This document shows, in pieces, positions 44,886 to 56,721 of a stretch of 64,000 nucleotides of DNA (within the stretch, counting starts at the first letter, position 1; each line of letters begins with the position of its first letter). Source of the DNA: Sarcophilus harrisii (Eukaryota > Chordata > Mammalia > Dasyuromorphia > Dasyuridae); assembly GCF_902635505.1 (NCBI RefSeq), contig NC_045427.1, forward strand, positions 593,917,665 through 593,981,664, read 5' to 3'. The position numbers and the translations under genes are program-made. The notes below the pieces were generated by a model, which searched no databases, had not been told where the DNA came from, and was given only the letters and a program-made list of their open reading frames with translations.

Positions 44886-45720
44886 GCTGGAATCCATGGC
44901 CAGAGCTTGGGGTCAGCCCATGGCCAGGACTCAAGCCCAATCTGTGGCCATGGTGAGGGACTCAATTTGGCCAGATCAAGGAGGTCAGTTCTGTGTCAGG
45001 GCCAGGGCTAAATTTGTGCCTAGGATGGAGGGAGGCATCTACGCCTGGGATTAATGCTCAGTATTTGGTTAGCAGGGAGTTTGTTGAGGGTTATGGCCAG
45101 GTTAGGCAAGCCCCAGTTTCTAGCTAGCTCTCAATTATAGGAGCACAAATTTAGATCTGGAAGGGACCTGATAAGCCAACTGTTCTCATTTGCCAAACAG
45201 TTCATAAGTGTCATAGGTGAATTATGAACTGAGTTCTTCCTGGCTCCAAATCCAGCACTTTCCATATACATACATGCTCTCTCTCTACAGGCCATGGCCA
45301 AGACCAAGGGCCACTTGTAGCCATAGTTAAGGAGTCAGTCTATGTCAGGATCAGAGAGTCTGCTTGTCATCGGAGTTAGTTCAGTCCTAGCTCAGTATTT
45401 AGGGCTGGATCCAGGACCAGAGGAATGTTAGTCTGTGACTAGATTTAAGATGTAGGCTGACTCCAGGGTTGGGGTTTGGGGGTGGAGAAAGTCAATTTGT
45501 ATAAAAGACTGGGGAGTCAGTCTGTGACCAAATTTAGGGATCAGTCTTTGGCTACAATTAGAAGCCCAGTCTGTTGTTGGTATTAAGGGATTAATTTGGG
45601 ATTAGGAGTCAATTGATATATAATTAGGGTTGGAATATTGTCAATTTATGGCTGGGTTTAGGGTACAGTATCAATCCCTGGCCAGTGTTAGTATCTCAGC
45701 CTCTAGTCAGAGAACCAAGA
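44886..45720. repeat. Decayed ~24-bp minisatellite
   Basis: A unit close to 'agtcagtctgtggccaaatt' plus 'tagg' recurs with heavy divergence about 25-30 times. Examples are at 45510 ('agtcagtctgtgaccaaatt'), 45535 ('gatcagtctttggctacaat'), 45420 ('tgttagtctgtgactagatt') and 44931 ('gcccaatctgtggccatggt'). Spacing is mostly 22-26 bp. A MIR-type SINE interrupts it at 45133-45265. Although 24 bp would be eight codons, no long open frame exists on either strand. Weaker copies may extend to about 45900. Confidence 0.75.
45133..45265 (+). mobile_element. MIR-type SINE inside the minisatellite
   Basis: 'atttagatctggaagggacc' through 'ggctccaaatccagcacttt' is a MIR core; the minisatellite resumes after it. 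Confidence 0.65.
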
Positions 45721-46409
45721 GTTATTATTCTTTTTTTCTGTGCAAAGTTACCGGCCCCTATGGGGATTGAACCCAAAGTGTTGTCCTAACTATCACTAAG
45801 CTCAAACTGAGTTAATTAGTCCAAATCCAGCAAGTCAGTTATCAAATGTGGGCTTAATGACTAAATTTGGGCAAGAAGATGCATTTGTCCAATTCAGCCA
45901 CAAGTCTGACACCTGCTGTGGTTTAATGTTTACAATGTCACTAGTTCAGTCATTTGGTTGTGACTTGATTTTATAATATGACTTTTTGGGTTCCCTTATG
46001 ACTATGTATGTTTTTTTTTTTTTAAAGCTATATGAATAAGACAGCTTCCAAAACTTCATCAAGGTGGTTCGTTTCATTCACATGTCTAGGAATTGGGGTT
46101 GTGTCACTCATGGGATGGGAAAAGGGGACAAGGGAAACCCACCTCTCATTGTTGGGGGGGTAGGCCAAAAAGGGTTCCACATAAGCATAAATCAGAAGCC
46201 AGATAAGATTTTAAAGTGAAGGTTTTTTTGAAAATCGAAATTCAGGAACAGTGGGAAATGTGAAATAGGCTAGGTCCCTTGTGTTCCTGGTAAAACTGTA
46301 GGCTTGGAGAAAGCTGGGCTAAGAAAACTTACAGGACTGGAAAAGGTACAATCTGGGGATTTTTTTATTTATTAATTTTGGTAATAACAAATCTAATCAT
46401 TTGTTTTTT

Positions 46410-46735
46410 AGAATCATACAATCTTAGATTTAGAAGCGATATTAAAAGTCATCTAGTTGAATTTCCTGTATAGTATTTTTGAGAAATGGTTAAGAATTTA
46501 AAAAAAAATTATCCATTAATAGAACTCACTACTTTGCAAGGCAGGCTATTCCATTGTTTAACAATTAAGTGATTCGAGGGACTCCTTACCCTGAGACACC
46601 ATCCCTTCCTCCAAGCTACTCCAAGTTTTAGAGATTTTGTAGGTTAGATTCCTTTCAAAAATATAGCTTATAGGTGTTCACCAGTATGTTTACTTTTACT
46701 ATTCATGCAGAAGGGTTTTTAGTCTAAAGCAAAGG
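46410..46735 (-). mobile_element. CR1/L3-like LINE 3' end
   Basis: 'cttagatttagaagcgatat', 'gcaaggcaggctattccatt' and 'gtttaacaattaag' are the antisense of the tail seen at 12960-13130. 45900-46410 shows nothing I can assign. Confidence 0.6.
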
Positions 46736-46739
46736 CATT

Positions 46740-47410
46740 TAATAAAATAGCAAAATAATGACAATTATAGCAGAAATTCTAGATATAAATCTTGATTTCA
46801 CTCTCCATAAATAATCATACTCTTTAGGGGGAAGGGTAAATTTGAATAATGTACCATTGGGGATATGCTTGTTGCCAAAACACTTACAAGTTGAAGCACA
46901 TGAACAAGGAATGTGTGTGGCTAGAGCACACGTGAAAAAACAACACATACCTTTAATGTTGTATACCCATCAATGTCTTTTGGTTCTTGTAACATGGGGG
47001 TGTTCTCTTCTCTGCTTGTTTTCCCATAGAAATCAAATCTCAACTGTTCCCTGTTGGTCATTGTATCTTCGGGTAATTTTTAGCTACTTTTAGGACAACC
47101 TAATATCCTGTCCAACTTTGAATGTCTTAATGTGCTTACATCACAACAAATGTACCTTTTTACCCTGCTTTCTCTGCTCCTATCCCTCAGTTTTAACAAA
47201 GAAAACAATCAATCTAAAATGACCAGTATAAGTAACAATGTCTATTCACATGCTACATTTGCCATCGATAGTTTTCATCACTGTATTCAATACTGGTCAT
47301 TGCATTTATTCAGAGTAAATGCTTTTTTGTGATGTTTTTACTTATGATATTGTAGTTATTTGTGCATATTGTTTCCTTCACTCTATCAGCTCATAACAGT
47401 CTTCCTATAT
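46740..47410 (-). mobile_element. Probable old L1 3' end, preceded by unassigned sequence
   Basis: 47100-47410 reads like an antisense L1 3' UTR ('cttcactctatcagctcata' plus upstream blocks). 46740-47090 is unassigned. Confidence 0.4.
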
Positions 47411-47419
47411 TTTCTAATT

Positions 47420-47880
47420 TCCTTAGAGTCAGTAAGAGGAGCTAGCAAATGGGAGAAAGAGGGGTCAGAAAAGTAGACGATGTCAAGGGTATAGTGCCAT
47501 GGAAGTACAGGGAGAAGGTCATCATTAGTGTCACTCTCAAGAGAATGACTGACTAGAAAGCTATTATAGCTATTGATTATCCACTTCCCAAAGTTGAGTC
47601 AGAAGTCAGTTTATTAAGGAGTGGATAGAAAGTGGAGACACTGAATACTCACTATTATTTTCTGAAGCTCAGTGGCAAAGGAAAGTAAAAAAAAAAAAAA
47701 AAAGACAAGAGGTAGGTAGGACAGAGATAAAATAGAAAGGGAAGGCTTTTTCAGACTAGGGAGAAAGGAACCTGAGCATGATTATAGGCTATTACAAGGC
47801 AGGAGCCATTGGAAAAGGAAAGGTTGAAGATATAGAATAATTGAGGGAGTGGGTTCTTAGGGGAAGTAGGGGAGAATGGG
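47420..47880 (-). mobile_element. L2 LINE fragment (antisense)
   Basis: 'gaaggctttttcagactagg' and 'aaaaggaaaggttgaagata' match the antisense L2 coding region. A poly-A run at 47688-47703 interrupts it. Confidence 0.5.
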
Positions 47881-48900
47881 GTCAAAAATATGGGTCAATG
47901 CACTAAATTTAATCGATTTAAAAAATATGCTGTATGTAACATTCACAGCCTCATATAGAATTCTCATTTTGTTCTTTGTATATGAAAATAGTTTTGTTTA
48001 TTTTTGTCAAATTCATTTGAAAAAAAAAAAAGGATGGTTAAAAATTTACCTTGGAAAGAAGAGATGCTTCTTTCTCGAGGACAGAAATAATGAAAAAGAG
48101 AAAAATTAGTTTATATAGAAGAGGAAGTTCTAGATGCATAGCCTGGATTTTCTTAATGAAGTAGTTGGTCTAGTAAAAGGAGGGATATTGGGATGAGAAA
48201 GACCTACTCTTGAAGGCTCATTTTTGTTTTGAACAAAGGCTTTTTGTTGCTTTTTGAAACAAGTTTTAGCTCATTCTGGGCTTTGGATTTCCTGATTGGA
48301 TGTACCACATGCTTCTATGCTTCCTTGGCAGGTTCCCCTCACCACATTGTCCTTTTAAAATAGAAAGGTTATCTGTGAACTCGCTATGAAATCACATTAG
48401 TTTCTTTTAAACAGCTGGCCCTGTTCTTGATCATGGAAATTATTCTTGTATAATAGTTGCTCAATTTTTTAGACTATTTAATCATCTTGAGCACTTTTTG
48501 GAAACTTTGGCCTTGAAGCAATTCCTTACCTTCCCCCTTAGCTTTTAAAAATCTTTCCTAAAGCCTGGGGTACATGCTGATGATGCCAGATGTCCCATCT
48601 TTTAAGTTGAAACATTCATTCTCTCTCAAGATTCCCAATAATATAGTTGATGCAAGAAACTGGACCTATTTCAGTTAAAATTAATCATTTTTCAGTGCTA
48701 TCTGTATATGAGGCAATATTCAAAGGAAATAAGGACTAAATTAAACAGATGGTACAGCAGGTATCTTTTTCTTCTAGATCTAAGTATCTCAGCACTTGGG
48801 ATGCTGGGAGTTATATGAAGGGAAAGCAAAATTCACATTAAAAATACCAGTTCTTAGCTAGGTAGAAAAAATAGCTACCCAACTATCCCTATATTTTTTC
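47880..48900. other. No feature recognised
   Basis: AT-rich sequence without splice-flanked open frames or a repeat I can name. Confidence 0.4.
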
Positions 48901-48939
48901 CTTTCTTATTTATGTTGAGGCTTCTTTTGTATACATGTG

Positions 48940-49060
48940 TTTGTGTGTGTTTTTACACATACATACATTTGGTATATATTTTTGACAATGCCAAATTTTC
49001 CATCTTTTTCATATATGAAATACATATATATACATTTGTATGTATGTATGTGCATATATA

Positions 49061-49099
<39 letters not shown>

Positions 49100-49105
49100 G
49101 GATAT
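48940..49105. repeat. TG/TA simple repeat
   Basis: (TG)n and (TA)n runs with TATG units, densest at 49060-49100. Confidence 0.9.
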
Positions 49106-49194
49106 GCTTGTCCAGCATTATTACACCATAAGAAACTAAGAATATGGTTTTCGTTTTATTCCATTTCAATAGAAGTAACATCTGACATGAAACT

Positions 49195-49340
49195 GAAACT
49201 GCCCTATGTTTTGTCTCCCCAATTAGAATATGAGTTCCTTGAGAGCAGAAATTGTCTTAGTTTTCTGTTTGTATCCCCTAGAGGTTAGCACAGTGCATTG
49301 CCATATGGCAAATACATAATAAATGTTTTATTCATTCATT
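49195..49340 (+). mobile_element. L2 LINE 3' terminus
   Basis: 'agaatatgagttccttgaga' and 'acataataaatgttttattc' are the L2 end. Confidence 0.75.
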
Positions 49341-49349
49341 TCTAATAGA

Positions 49350-49470
49350 GAATTCAGAGAAGAACAGGAAGATTTATAAGAACTGATGCGGATTAAAGCA
49401 GTCAGAATCAGGGAAAGAACATATAACATTGACCACAATGATGTAAATGAAAAAAAAAAATTCCTTCATT
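49350..49470 (+). mobile_element. L1 LINE 3' scrap
   Basis: 'aagaactgatgcggattaaa' followed by 'agaacatataacattgacca' matches the L1 3'-UTR block seen at 4345-4400. Confidence 0.55.
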
Positions 49471-49654
49471 TTTTCTCTCTCCTCCCTCACCACATCCTTT
49501 GTTCTATCATGGGCTCTAAGATTTCCCAATTTACATACATCTTAGGGCACAGATATATACTATAGCTGGCAGTCATTTTTGAATTAATGTATAAAATGCC
49601 AATTTGATAATAAGTGCTAGTCCCACTTTATTCTTTTTTCCAGCAGCAACCAAC

Positions 49655-49850
49655 TGTTGAGGTTGGTTTAGAACTATTAAGAGTCTTTGTAGCCATCAAG
49701 TCTAACCTCTTGTCCCATTTTGCAGAGAAGAAAGGAGAGGTTGACTTTTCCAGAGTCAAACACTAGTAAGTGTCTGAGGCAGGATTTTAGGATTTTCACA
49801 GGGTCCTTCTGATTCTAACTTTACTGTCTTACCCATTACCCTAGTAGTGT
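49655..49850 (+). mobile_element. MIR-type SINE
   Basis: 'tagccatcaagtctaacctc' and 'cattttgcagagaagaaagg' through 'taagtgtctgaggcagg' give the MIR body. Confidence 0.7.
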
Positions 49851-49869
49851 TCAATTCAAATATAGAGAC

Positions 49870-51390
49870 CACTAAACTTTACTTAGGGATCTTGGCAGCC
49901 TACATACTAAAAAACCACACATTTTTATATTTTTAAAATTAATATACCAACACATTAAAATTGGATGGGAACTACATTTTAATCTGGTTTGGGCCACACT
50001 GGAGAGTGCTGCTTTTTTGATACCTTTGTGCATGGATGTCATGATGCTTCTTAGCTCAAATTCTCTTATATTTGGGTCATTGCTGGGAGCAGATACTCAT
50101 CACTGTGAAGACTTCTTCCTAAAGACAAAAATACAATGGCTTTTAAAGGAAAAGATAATAATCCACCTCTTGTACTTTTGCCCATATCTAGCATTTTTGA
50201 AATTCAAGTTGTCAAACCCCGGAGGAATATTATAGGTATGGCTGTAAGCTTTGGAGACACATAGGAAACGAGCAGCCCAGACAGACTCTCTAGATAGAAC
50301 TCTTAAGATGTGGGACCAAGTTAAGGAATGAATTTGCAAGTTTTACTTGTACCTGTCTTAAGGGTGTAATGTTACTTGTTTCTTCTTTGGTTAACTGGAA
50401 ACACCCTATCTGAATATCATCCTGGTGACTGGTCCTTGGGGGCTGACTTCATGTATTGGCTGGGTTTTCTCATCAAGACCACTTACCACTTCACCAGAAC
50501 CCTGCCAGAGAATCGGAGCTTCTGCTTGTGGCCCAAAATGCTGAGGAGAAACAGGACTTTACCTATCTGCCTTCTGTCCAGAATGATTTCAATTCCTTTT
50601 CCTGTTGGTGAACTTTAAATAGAGTTCTGTTTCCTGGAAAAGGTCCTGGATCAAGGTGCTCCATTTGTGATTCATTCCTTTGTGAACAATGGGCAGGGAC
50701 AACAGCAGAGATCTGTTAATCTGGGGTCTGCGAAATTGTGTTTAAAAATATTTTGAAAACTGTATTTCAGTATAATTGGTTTTCATATAATCCCAAGTAT
50801 TTTATTTTATATGTTTAAAAACATTCTGAGAATAACATGACACAAAAAAAGTTTAAGAACTTTGCCTAAAAGGCCCAGTCTCAGGTGAGAAAGCTCTCTG
50901 TGACTGGCCCTCTCTGGGTCTCTTTAGTCTATTCTTCTGGCTGCATCTGGTCATTGTTTTCCTTTGTCTCACTGCATTCATCTTGATCTTTTTGTGATTT
51001 TTATCTTTCTTCCTCTTCAGAAAACATGGATTACTTGCTTTTCATATCCATATAGAGCATAAATTCTAGGACTTGTGAGACAATAATAGCATTTATAAGA
51101 GCTTTAAGTTTTACAAAGGACCTTACATCTGTTATCTCATTAACAATAATTTCACAGGTATCAAAGATTTCTTTAGCAGCAATTTAAAAGTAAATTCAGA
51201 GATCCTATAATGAAGCCTCAGAAATTGCTTTCACCCTTTATGAATTGAAAAATAACAAGCTTATCTAGAAACATGATAGGCTTTTCAGGAACTACTAATG
51301 AGAAGGGCCTCTCAATAGGGTTTTATATTTAGATATTACTTTCAGCCCTCTTAAGATGCAGGCATGACCTCGTGGGTCTTAGAGGAGTCC
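49870..51390. other. Mostly unassigned intergenic sequence
   Basis: A MIR scrap lies at about 51080-51165 ('ggaccttacatctgttatct'). The open frame 50376-50618 (80 aa) has no splice context or family motif that I recognise. Confidence 0.4.
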
Positions 51391-51394
51391 TTAT

Positions 51395-52040
51395 TTATTT
51401 TTTTAAACATTTTTTAAAAGTTTGAGTTCCAAGTTATATTCCTCCTTCCTTTCTCCCCCCTCCTCCTTGACATCTCAATGTCAAGCAATCCAATATAGTG
51501 TAATGTTCTTCTCTAAAATATAATATTCTCTGGGAGCAGGTTTCTTGGGGAGCTTCTAGGAGCAGCCTTAGTTTCAGTTTAGTGTAATAATCATCTCAAA
51601 TGCAGCCAGGAGTTAAACTCCAAATCCTTTATTTTCTCTGTCCAAGTCTTTTCCTTCCTTGGGCCTGGTTAGCTATCTCTCTCCTTGGTTCTGAGAGCTC
51701 TTGCCACTAGTCCTTTGCCTCTTGCCAGCTTCAGCCTCTAGCTCCCTCCAAATGTCTCCAGCCAGCACAAAGGTGGAAGAAGAAATGACTTTTGAATGTC
51801 CCAGACTAAATCCTGGTTGAGGCTCCTAGCTTATATATGCTTTCTTAAAGGTGTAAATCTTGTGGAACTCTAATAAGTACTAAGTATATTAGTGAACTAG
51901 AGAACTGTAAAGTACCATGCTAAATTAGATAATTATTGTCTCTATCAATTCCACTGTCTTAGTACCTTGTAAGAATCCTAACAATATAGTTTATACATGG
52001 GCAATCTTGTAAAAGTTTGAGGAGTCTTTATTCTAAGTCT
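51395..52040 (-). mobile_element. L1 LINE 3' end, split by a solo LTR
   Basis: 'ctcccccctcctccttgaca' and 'gcaatccaatatag' stop at 51498. The same L1 tail continues at 51984 with 'atatagtttatacatgggca'. Confidence 0.75.
51499..51983 (-). mobile_element. Solo LTR of an endogenous retrovirus, target duplication intact
   Basis: 485 bp with TG...CA ends. Minus strand: a TATA-like box in 'gcatatataagctagg' (about 51830) and an AATAAAGG polyadenylation signal near 51628. A perfect 6-bp target duplication, ATATAG, stands at 51493-51498 and 51984-51989, a length typical of class II (ERVK-like) integration. It looks whole as an LTR, with no internal sequence. The clean edges suggest it is younger than the L1 it entered. 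Confidence 0.9.
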
Positions 52041-52044
52041 CTTT

Positions 52045-52950
52045 CTATTTTGAAAAGAGAAGGCAACTCCCTCCCTGAAACCAGCTCCACAGTCTTACAG
52101 GACAGCTTCTGAGTGGGAATCAGATTCTACAAAACATTTTTGACTATGTAGTAAAGTACAGAACAGCTTCTTAGCACAACCAAGATTTTAATTCATTTTT
52201 TGATTCTAAATCAAAGGTCCTTTCCAATGAAGCATGTGGATTATTCCTTGTTGAAAGTGTTTTCCCTGAGCCTCCTTTCCCCCCCTTTTTCTATCTAGAG
52301 TGACAAACAGCAAGAAATGGTTGTATATCACATATCCCAACCCCACTGCATGAGGCATTTCTGACTATCTCCCCCACCCCCACTCCCCAACTTGACAGGG
52401 TTTAAGATCCTTTCCTTGCATGTTCTTCCTCCACCATCCCTTTTAACAAGTCATCCTGGAATATTATCAGGACTTGATGTGAAGCCCCTTAGTCTATCAA
52501 ATTTGATGGTATAGACTATCAACTTTCTTCCCTTTTTCTTGAAAAATGAGATAATGTTTTCTCATCTCCAGGCTTATGACCTTTGTTCCACTTTCCTTAG
52601 TTCTTCCTGATAAAGCGGTTCAATAACCACATGTGGAAATTTTTCTGCCTCTGGTGACTTGAACTCAGCAAGGGTCAGCAAGGTGCTCTCTTATCATTTT
52701 CCTTATCTTAGGTTTCTATTCCCTGTGCACTGTTTATCCTTCAAGCCAGAAAAAAAAAAAAAAAAAAAAGATTATCCTTGAAAAAGAAGACAAAAACAAA
52801 ATAGATTCAATTCCAATTTCTCCCCCTAAGATAATTTAAAAATATCTTTTTGTTATTGGCATTTTCCAGAAATTAGCTAATTCTGGACTTCATATTAACC
52901 ATGACATTAAAAAGACGCTACTTTTTGTATTCTTTAGTTACTCACTTCTT
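52045..52950. other. Unassigned intergenic sequence
   Basis: A poly-A run lies at 52749-52769. No gene or named repeat is recognised. Confidence 0.4.
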
Positions 52951-52951
52951 A

Positions 52952-53092
52952 AGGCAGCTAGGTGGAGTGGAGAGAACACAAGGCCTGGAATTAGGAATAT
53001 CAGAGTTCAAATCTACCCTCAAATACTTATTAGCTGCCATACTCTGGACAAGTCCCTTAACCTCTGCCTCTCTCAGGTTCCTCAGCTGTAAA

Positions 53093-53137
<45 letters not shown>

Positions 53138-53225
53138 TCCTATCTTGCAAAGTAGTTGTGAGGATCAAAAGAGATAATTGCAAAGCACTTAACAGATCCT
53201 TGGCACATAATAGGTTCTGAATAAA
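52952..53225 (+). mobile_element. Marsupial SINE with internal (AAT)n
   Basis: 'aggcagctaggtggagtgga' opens the element, 'ctggacaagtcccttaacct' marks the body, and an (AAT)n run lies at 53093-53136. The end reads 'cttggcacataataggttct'. Confidence 0.8.
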
Positions 53226-53560
53226 TAAATGTCTGTTTCTATCTACTTTCCCCTACTCTCGTTTCTAACTTTCTTAAATATCTTTGAAAATTTTGAGCTT
53301 GTGGGTTGCATTTATGCTGGACTTTATATGGCCTTCTTTCTCCTTTGCTTCCCCATCAGAAGCATTTGTTTGCATCAGCAGAATTCTCTTGAGCTGACTT
53401 CCCTCCTAGAGGTTCTGGTCATGGGAACTATATCAAGACCTATGAAGTTTGAGTTCTAGGACATACGTCAGACTTTGTCTGAAATATATTCTCCCAATAT
53501 TCTGGCCATTTCTATTTCACCAACCAGTTCCTTCCTTATGTTCAGAATGGTAGTCATTTT

Positions 53561-53796
53561 CAGGTGTGTCCAATTCTTCATGACTCCATTTGGGGTTTTC
53601 TTGGCAAAGACACTGCAGTGGTTTGCCATTTCCTACTCCACCTCATTTTACAGATGAGGACACTGAGGCAAATAGGATTAAGTGACTTACTCAGAGTCGC
53701 ACAGCTAGTAGGTGTCTGAGGCCAGTTTTAAACTCAGGAAGATGAGTCTTCTTATCTCCAAGTCCAGCACTCTCTCTAATACCACTTAGCTGCCCC
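53561..53796 (-). mobile_element. Near full-length marsupial SINE
   Basis: The antisense copy runs from 'caggtgtgtccaattcttca' and 'ggttttcttggcaaagacac' through 'aagtgacttactcagagtcg' to 'ccacttagctgcccc'. CATTTT at both edges is a possible weak target duplication. Confidence 0.85.
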
Positions 53797-53799
53797 ATT

Positions 53800-54450
53800 T
53801 TTCCAAGGTGGATGTACTTTTTTTAAAAAAATAGTACCTAGCTTCATAGTTGCTTTTGGATATTTTTCTCCTTTATCTTTCTTTAAACAGCAATCCCTCT
53901 TGTTTGCTAGCCTCCAGGAAAATATTTCTTCCTGGCGCTCAGAAGCAGGGGATGCAGTGAAGCCATATCTGTCTCTTGCCAAGAATTCATTATTCTTATT
54001 TCCAGACTGAGATGCAGAATGCCAAATCTCATTCTCTAACAAATATCACCTTTTTAGCCCGCTGCTCACTTTGTGGATCCAGTATCCCTCCTTTTAGTCA
54101 TTTGGGAGTATTCTTTGTCATCTCCAGGCTTATCTCAAATGAATGAGTGAGTTTCTAAATGCTCAATTTTCAGGCATCAGTGGAGGAGACATATTTGATT
54201 AAGGTTTGGCTCTTCTGAACTCTTTAAATCCTATCTGGTAAGAGTATTTGGTGGGAATTTACCAGGTGGTGATGGGAACGGATGGTCCCAGATATATCCA
54301 TGGTCACAGGATAAGCTCCTCCCAGTCTCTTATATCAAGTTGAAGTGACTGTCAAGATTCAATTTCCATAGCTTCTTGTGTTAGGGTAGGAGCAGATGAA
54401 TCAGATAAATTCTCTAAGATTCAGTTTCTCTACCTGTAATATGAAGAAAT
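53800..54450. other. No feature recognised
   Basis: No splice-flanked open frame and no repeat I can name. Confidence 0.4.
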
Positions 54451-54454
54451 CCTT

Positions 54455-54615
54455 TTCTTATCTCTGTCTCTCTCATCTCTCTTCTCCTCTCCCTCCCTCT
54501 CCCTCTCTGCCTTCCTCTCTCTCCCCCGCCTCTCTCTCCCTCCTTCTTTCTCTCTCCCTCCCTCCCTCCCTCCCTCTTCCTCTTTCCCTCTCTCTCTCTC
54601 ACACACACACACTCA
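54455..54615. repeat. CT-rich then CA microsatellite
   Basis: CTCT/CCCT units to 54598, then (AC)n to 54612. Confidence 0.95.
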
Positions 54616-54689
54616 CTGATACTCAATTTGATTTTAATCAGGTCTTTTGGACTAACTTATTATAGAATATAGAAAATATGGCATTTAAA

Positions 54690-55225
54690 ATTTATGTAGA
54701 ATATGTAGCATTTTTAAATTTATGGAGAACTTTCCTCATAACAAGCTTGTGAGGTTACATAATATTATCCCCACTTTGAAGATGAGAATACTGAGGCTTA
54801 GGGAGAGCTTTAATGACTGGTCCAAGATTACATGAATGAAATGTGAACTCAAGTCTACTTATTCCACATCCACCTTCCATATTCTCTTCCAGAAAACTCT
54901 GTAGTAAAAAAAATCACAGATTTAGAGCCAGAAAAGAACTTGGAAGCCTTCTGGTTTACCTCGAGGTCATATGTGAAGTAAGCATCAGAGGGAGAATTTG
55001 AATCCAGAACTTAGGACTCTATAGAGAGAGATCTTTCCAGATGGCCTGTGCTTGAATCTTCAGTCTGCTTCTTAGGCTTCCAGCTCTTTATCTCATGATC
55101 TAATTCGAACCTTTTAGAGGAAATGGAGAGAAAAGAAGTATGCTGACAAGTTAGGTGCAGAGCTGAGACTCAAGCCAGGTCTTCTGGCTCGTCATTCAAT
55201 GCTCTTTCCATTATCCCATGGAACA
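54690..55225 (+). mobile_element. Cluster of three MIR-type SINE fragments
   Basis: 54690-54890 ('atattatccccactttgaag'), 54915-55025 ('tcacagatttagagccagaa') and 55050-55225 ('caagccaggtcttctggctc', 'caatgctctttccattatcc'). 55225-55570 is unassigned. Confidence 0.6.
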
Positions 55226-55571
55226 ACTTCTCCAAGCCCCAGTCTGCTAATCACTTAAATCAATGGTGTCAAAGTCAAACAGAGGTGCATTTCTGCTGGA
55301 CCACATGTTAACTTAAGAAAATCACGAATTAGCTCTATTTTGATTCATTTTGTTAAATATTTCCCAGTTATATTTTAATCTGGTTCAGGTAGGTCACAGG
55401 TAGCTGGAGTAAGTTTCTAAATGCTCAGGGAAGGGCCCTTCAATAAAAGTGGCAATATCTGCTGTGAAGGAAATCACTTAGTTTATGTAAGAACACAAAA
55501 AATAACCAGCACCCAAAATGGCTCTCTGGGAGAGGGGAGGAAGTGCATACATTGAGAAAACAGAAGTGATA

Positions 55572-55577
55572 TATATG

Positions 55578-55612
<35 letters not shown>

Positions 55613-55625
55613 ATACACACACAAG
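55572..55625. repeat. (TG)n microsatellite
   Basis: TG run ending in TATACACACACA. Confidence 0.95.
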
Positions 55626-55769
55626 AAATGGCAATACGAAATTCTTTTTTAATGTCCAACACAATAAATACTCAGTAAAACTGTGGTGATGATAGTCTTA
55701 TGTTAATGTAAGACATGATAGCAGTACATCATGGATCAAGATAAGTTATAGTAAGCAACATTTGCATTA

Positions 55770-56250
55770 GCCATAACTATAGCTAACATTTACACAGGGC
55801 TTACTCTGTACCAGGAACAATGCTAAATCTGTTACAAATATTATCCCATTTTATCCTCATAACAATACTGGGAGTCCCAATCCTGGGAGGTAGATGCTAT
55901 TATCATTCCCATTTTACAGATGGGGAAATCGAGGCAAACAAAGGCGAAATGATTTGTCCACAGCTAGTAACTGGCTAAGGCCCCAGATCAGATCTTCCTA
56001 ATTCTAAGCTGAGCATTCTATCCGCTGAGACATCTAATTGCTTCATGAAGAAATGTGGAAGGAATCACTCCTCAGAAGGGAGGTATCCAATTTGAAGAAG
56101 TCCATGTTACCTTTACAATGATCTTATTTGATCCAGAGAAGTAGATGAAGATGAAGTGACTTATCCGGCATTGCTGAAGCTGGATTTAACTCTGGTTTAA
56201 CTGACCCCAGGCCCAGTGCTCGATCTGCTGCACACCACAAAGGCAGCTTT
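55770..56250 (+). mobile_element. Two MIR-type SINE copies
   Basis: 55770-56040 reads 'cattcccattttacagatgg' and 'gagcattctatccgctgaga'. 56050-56250 has 'agatgaagtgacttatccgg'. From 56250 to 56580 is the non-repetitive 5' flank of the protease gene. Confidence 0.65.
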
Positions 56251-56590
56251 TTTACCCCTCAGGATCCCCCGTCTCTTTGATCCGGATTTCTTCCCCACAG
56301 AAGGGAGCAGGAGCCAGATTTCCAATCCCTAAGAGTTAAGATGGGGCTATCTGGGGAGAGAGTAGATATGGGGATGGGGTTGGGGAGGAGGATGGGCTGT
56401 TAGTTTCTATTCTATTGGTCCTTTCTCTGGGGAAAAACTGCTGATGGCCAAAGCCTGACTGCTTGTGTGCCTTGCTGCAGTGACAGATCTGCTGGCTCCA
56501 GGCAGAAGCATCCAGGCCCAGGCTGGCATTGCCATGCATTGTTTCAGCCATTTCATCAGAACCAGAGGTCTCAACCCCAGGGAGGCAGGA

Positions 56591-56596
56591 TATAAA
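56591..56596 (+). promoter_or_regulatory. TATA box of the protease gene
   Basis: TATAAA in 'ggatataaattctcc', 49 bp before the start codon. A start site 25-30 bp downstream would leave a 5' UTR of only about 15-25 nt, a compact promoter like those of many tissue-specific secreted proteases. The position is seen; its use is inferred. Confidence 0.6.
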
Positions 56597-56639
56597 TTCT
56601 CCTACCCACACTTTCCATAGGACAAGGCTGTACCTGGTC

Positions 56640-56721
56640 ATGAAGGTCCTGGCCCTGCTGCTCTTTCTGGGCTGGCTCTTGCCAGCCCATGGGGTGCCAT
56701 TCACTGGGCACCTGACTTTGG
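56640..56721 (+). other. Protease exon 1: signal peptide
   Basis: The first ATG after the TATA box starts a hydrophobic signal sequence. Donor TTTGG|GTGAGT; phase 1. Confidence 0.85.

Noticed and set aside
44886-45720. 24-bp repeat considered as coding octapeptide repeats
   Set aside because: No open frame of useful length on either strand; unit length varies.
50376-50618. 80-aa open frame considered as an exon
   Set aside because: No convincing splice sites or recognised domain; AT-rich intergenic setting.
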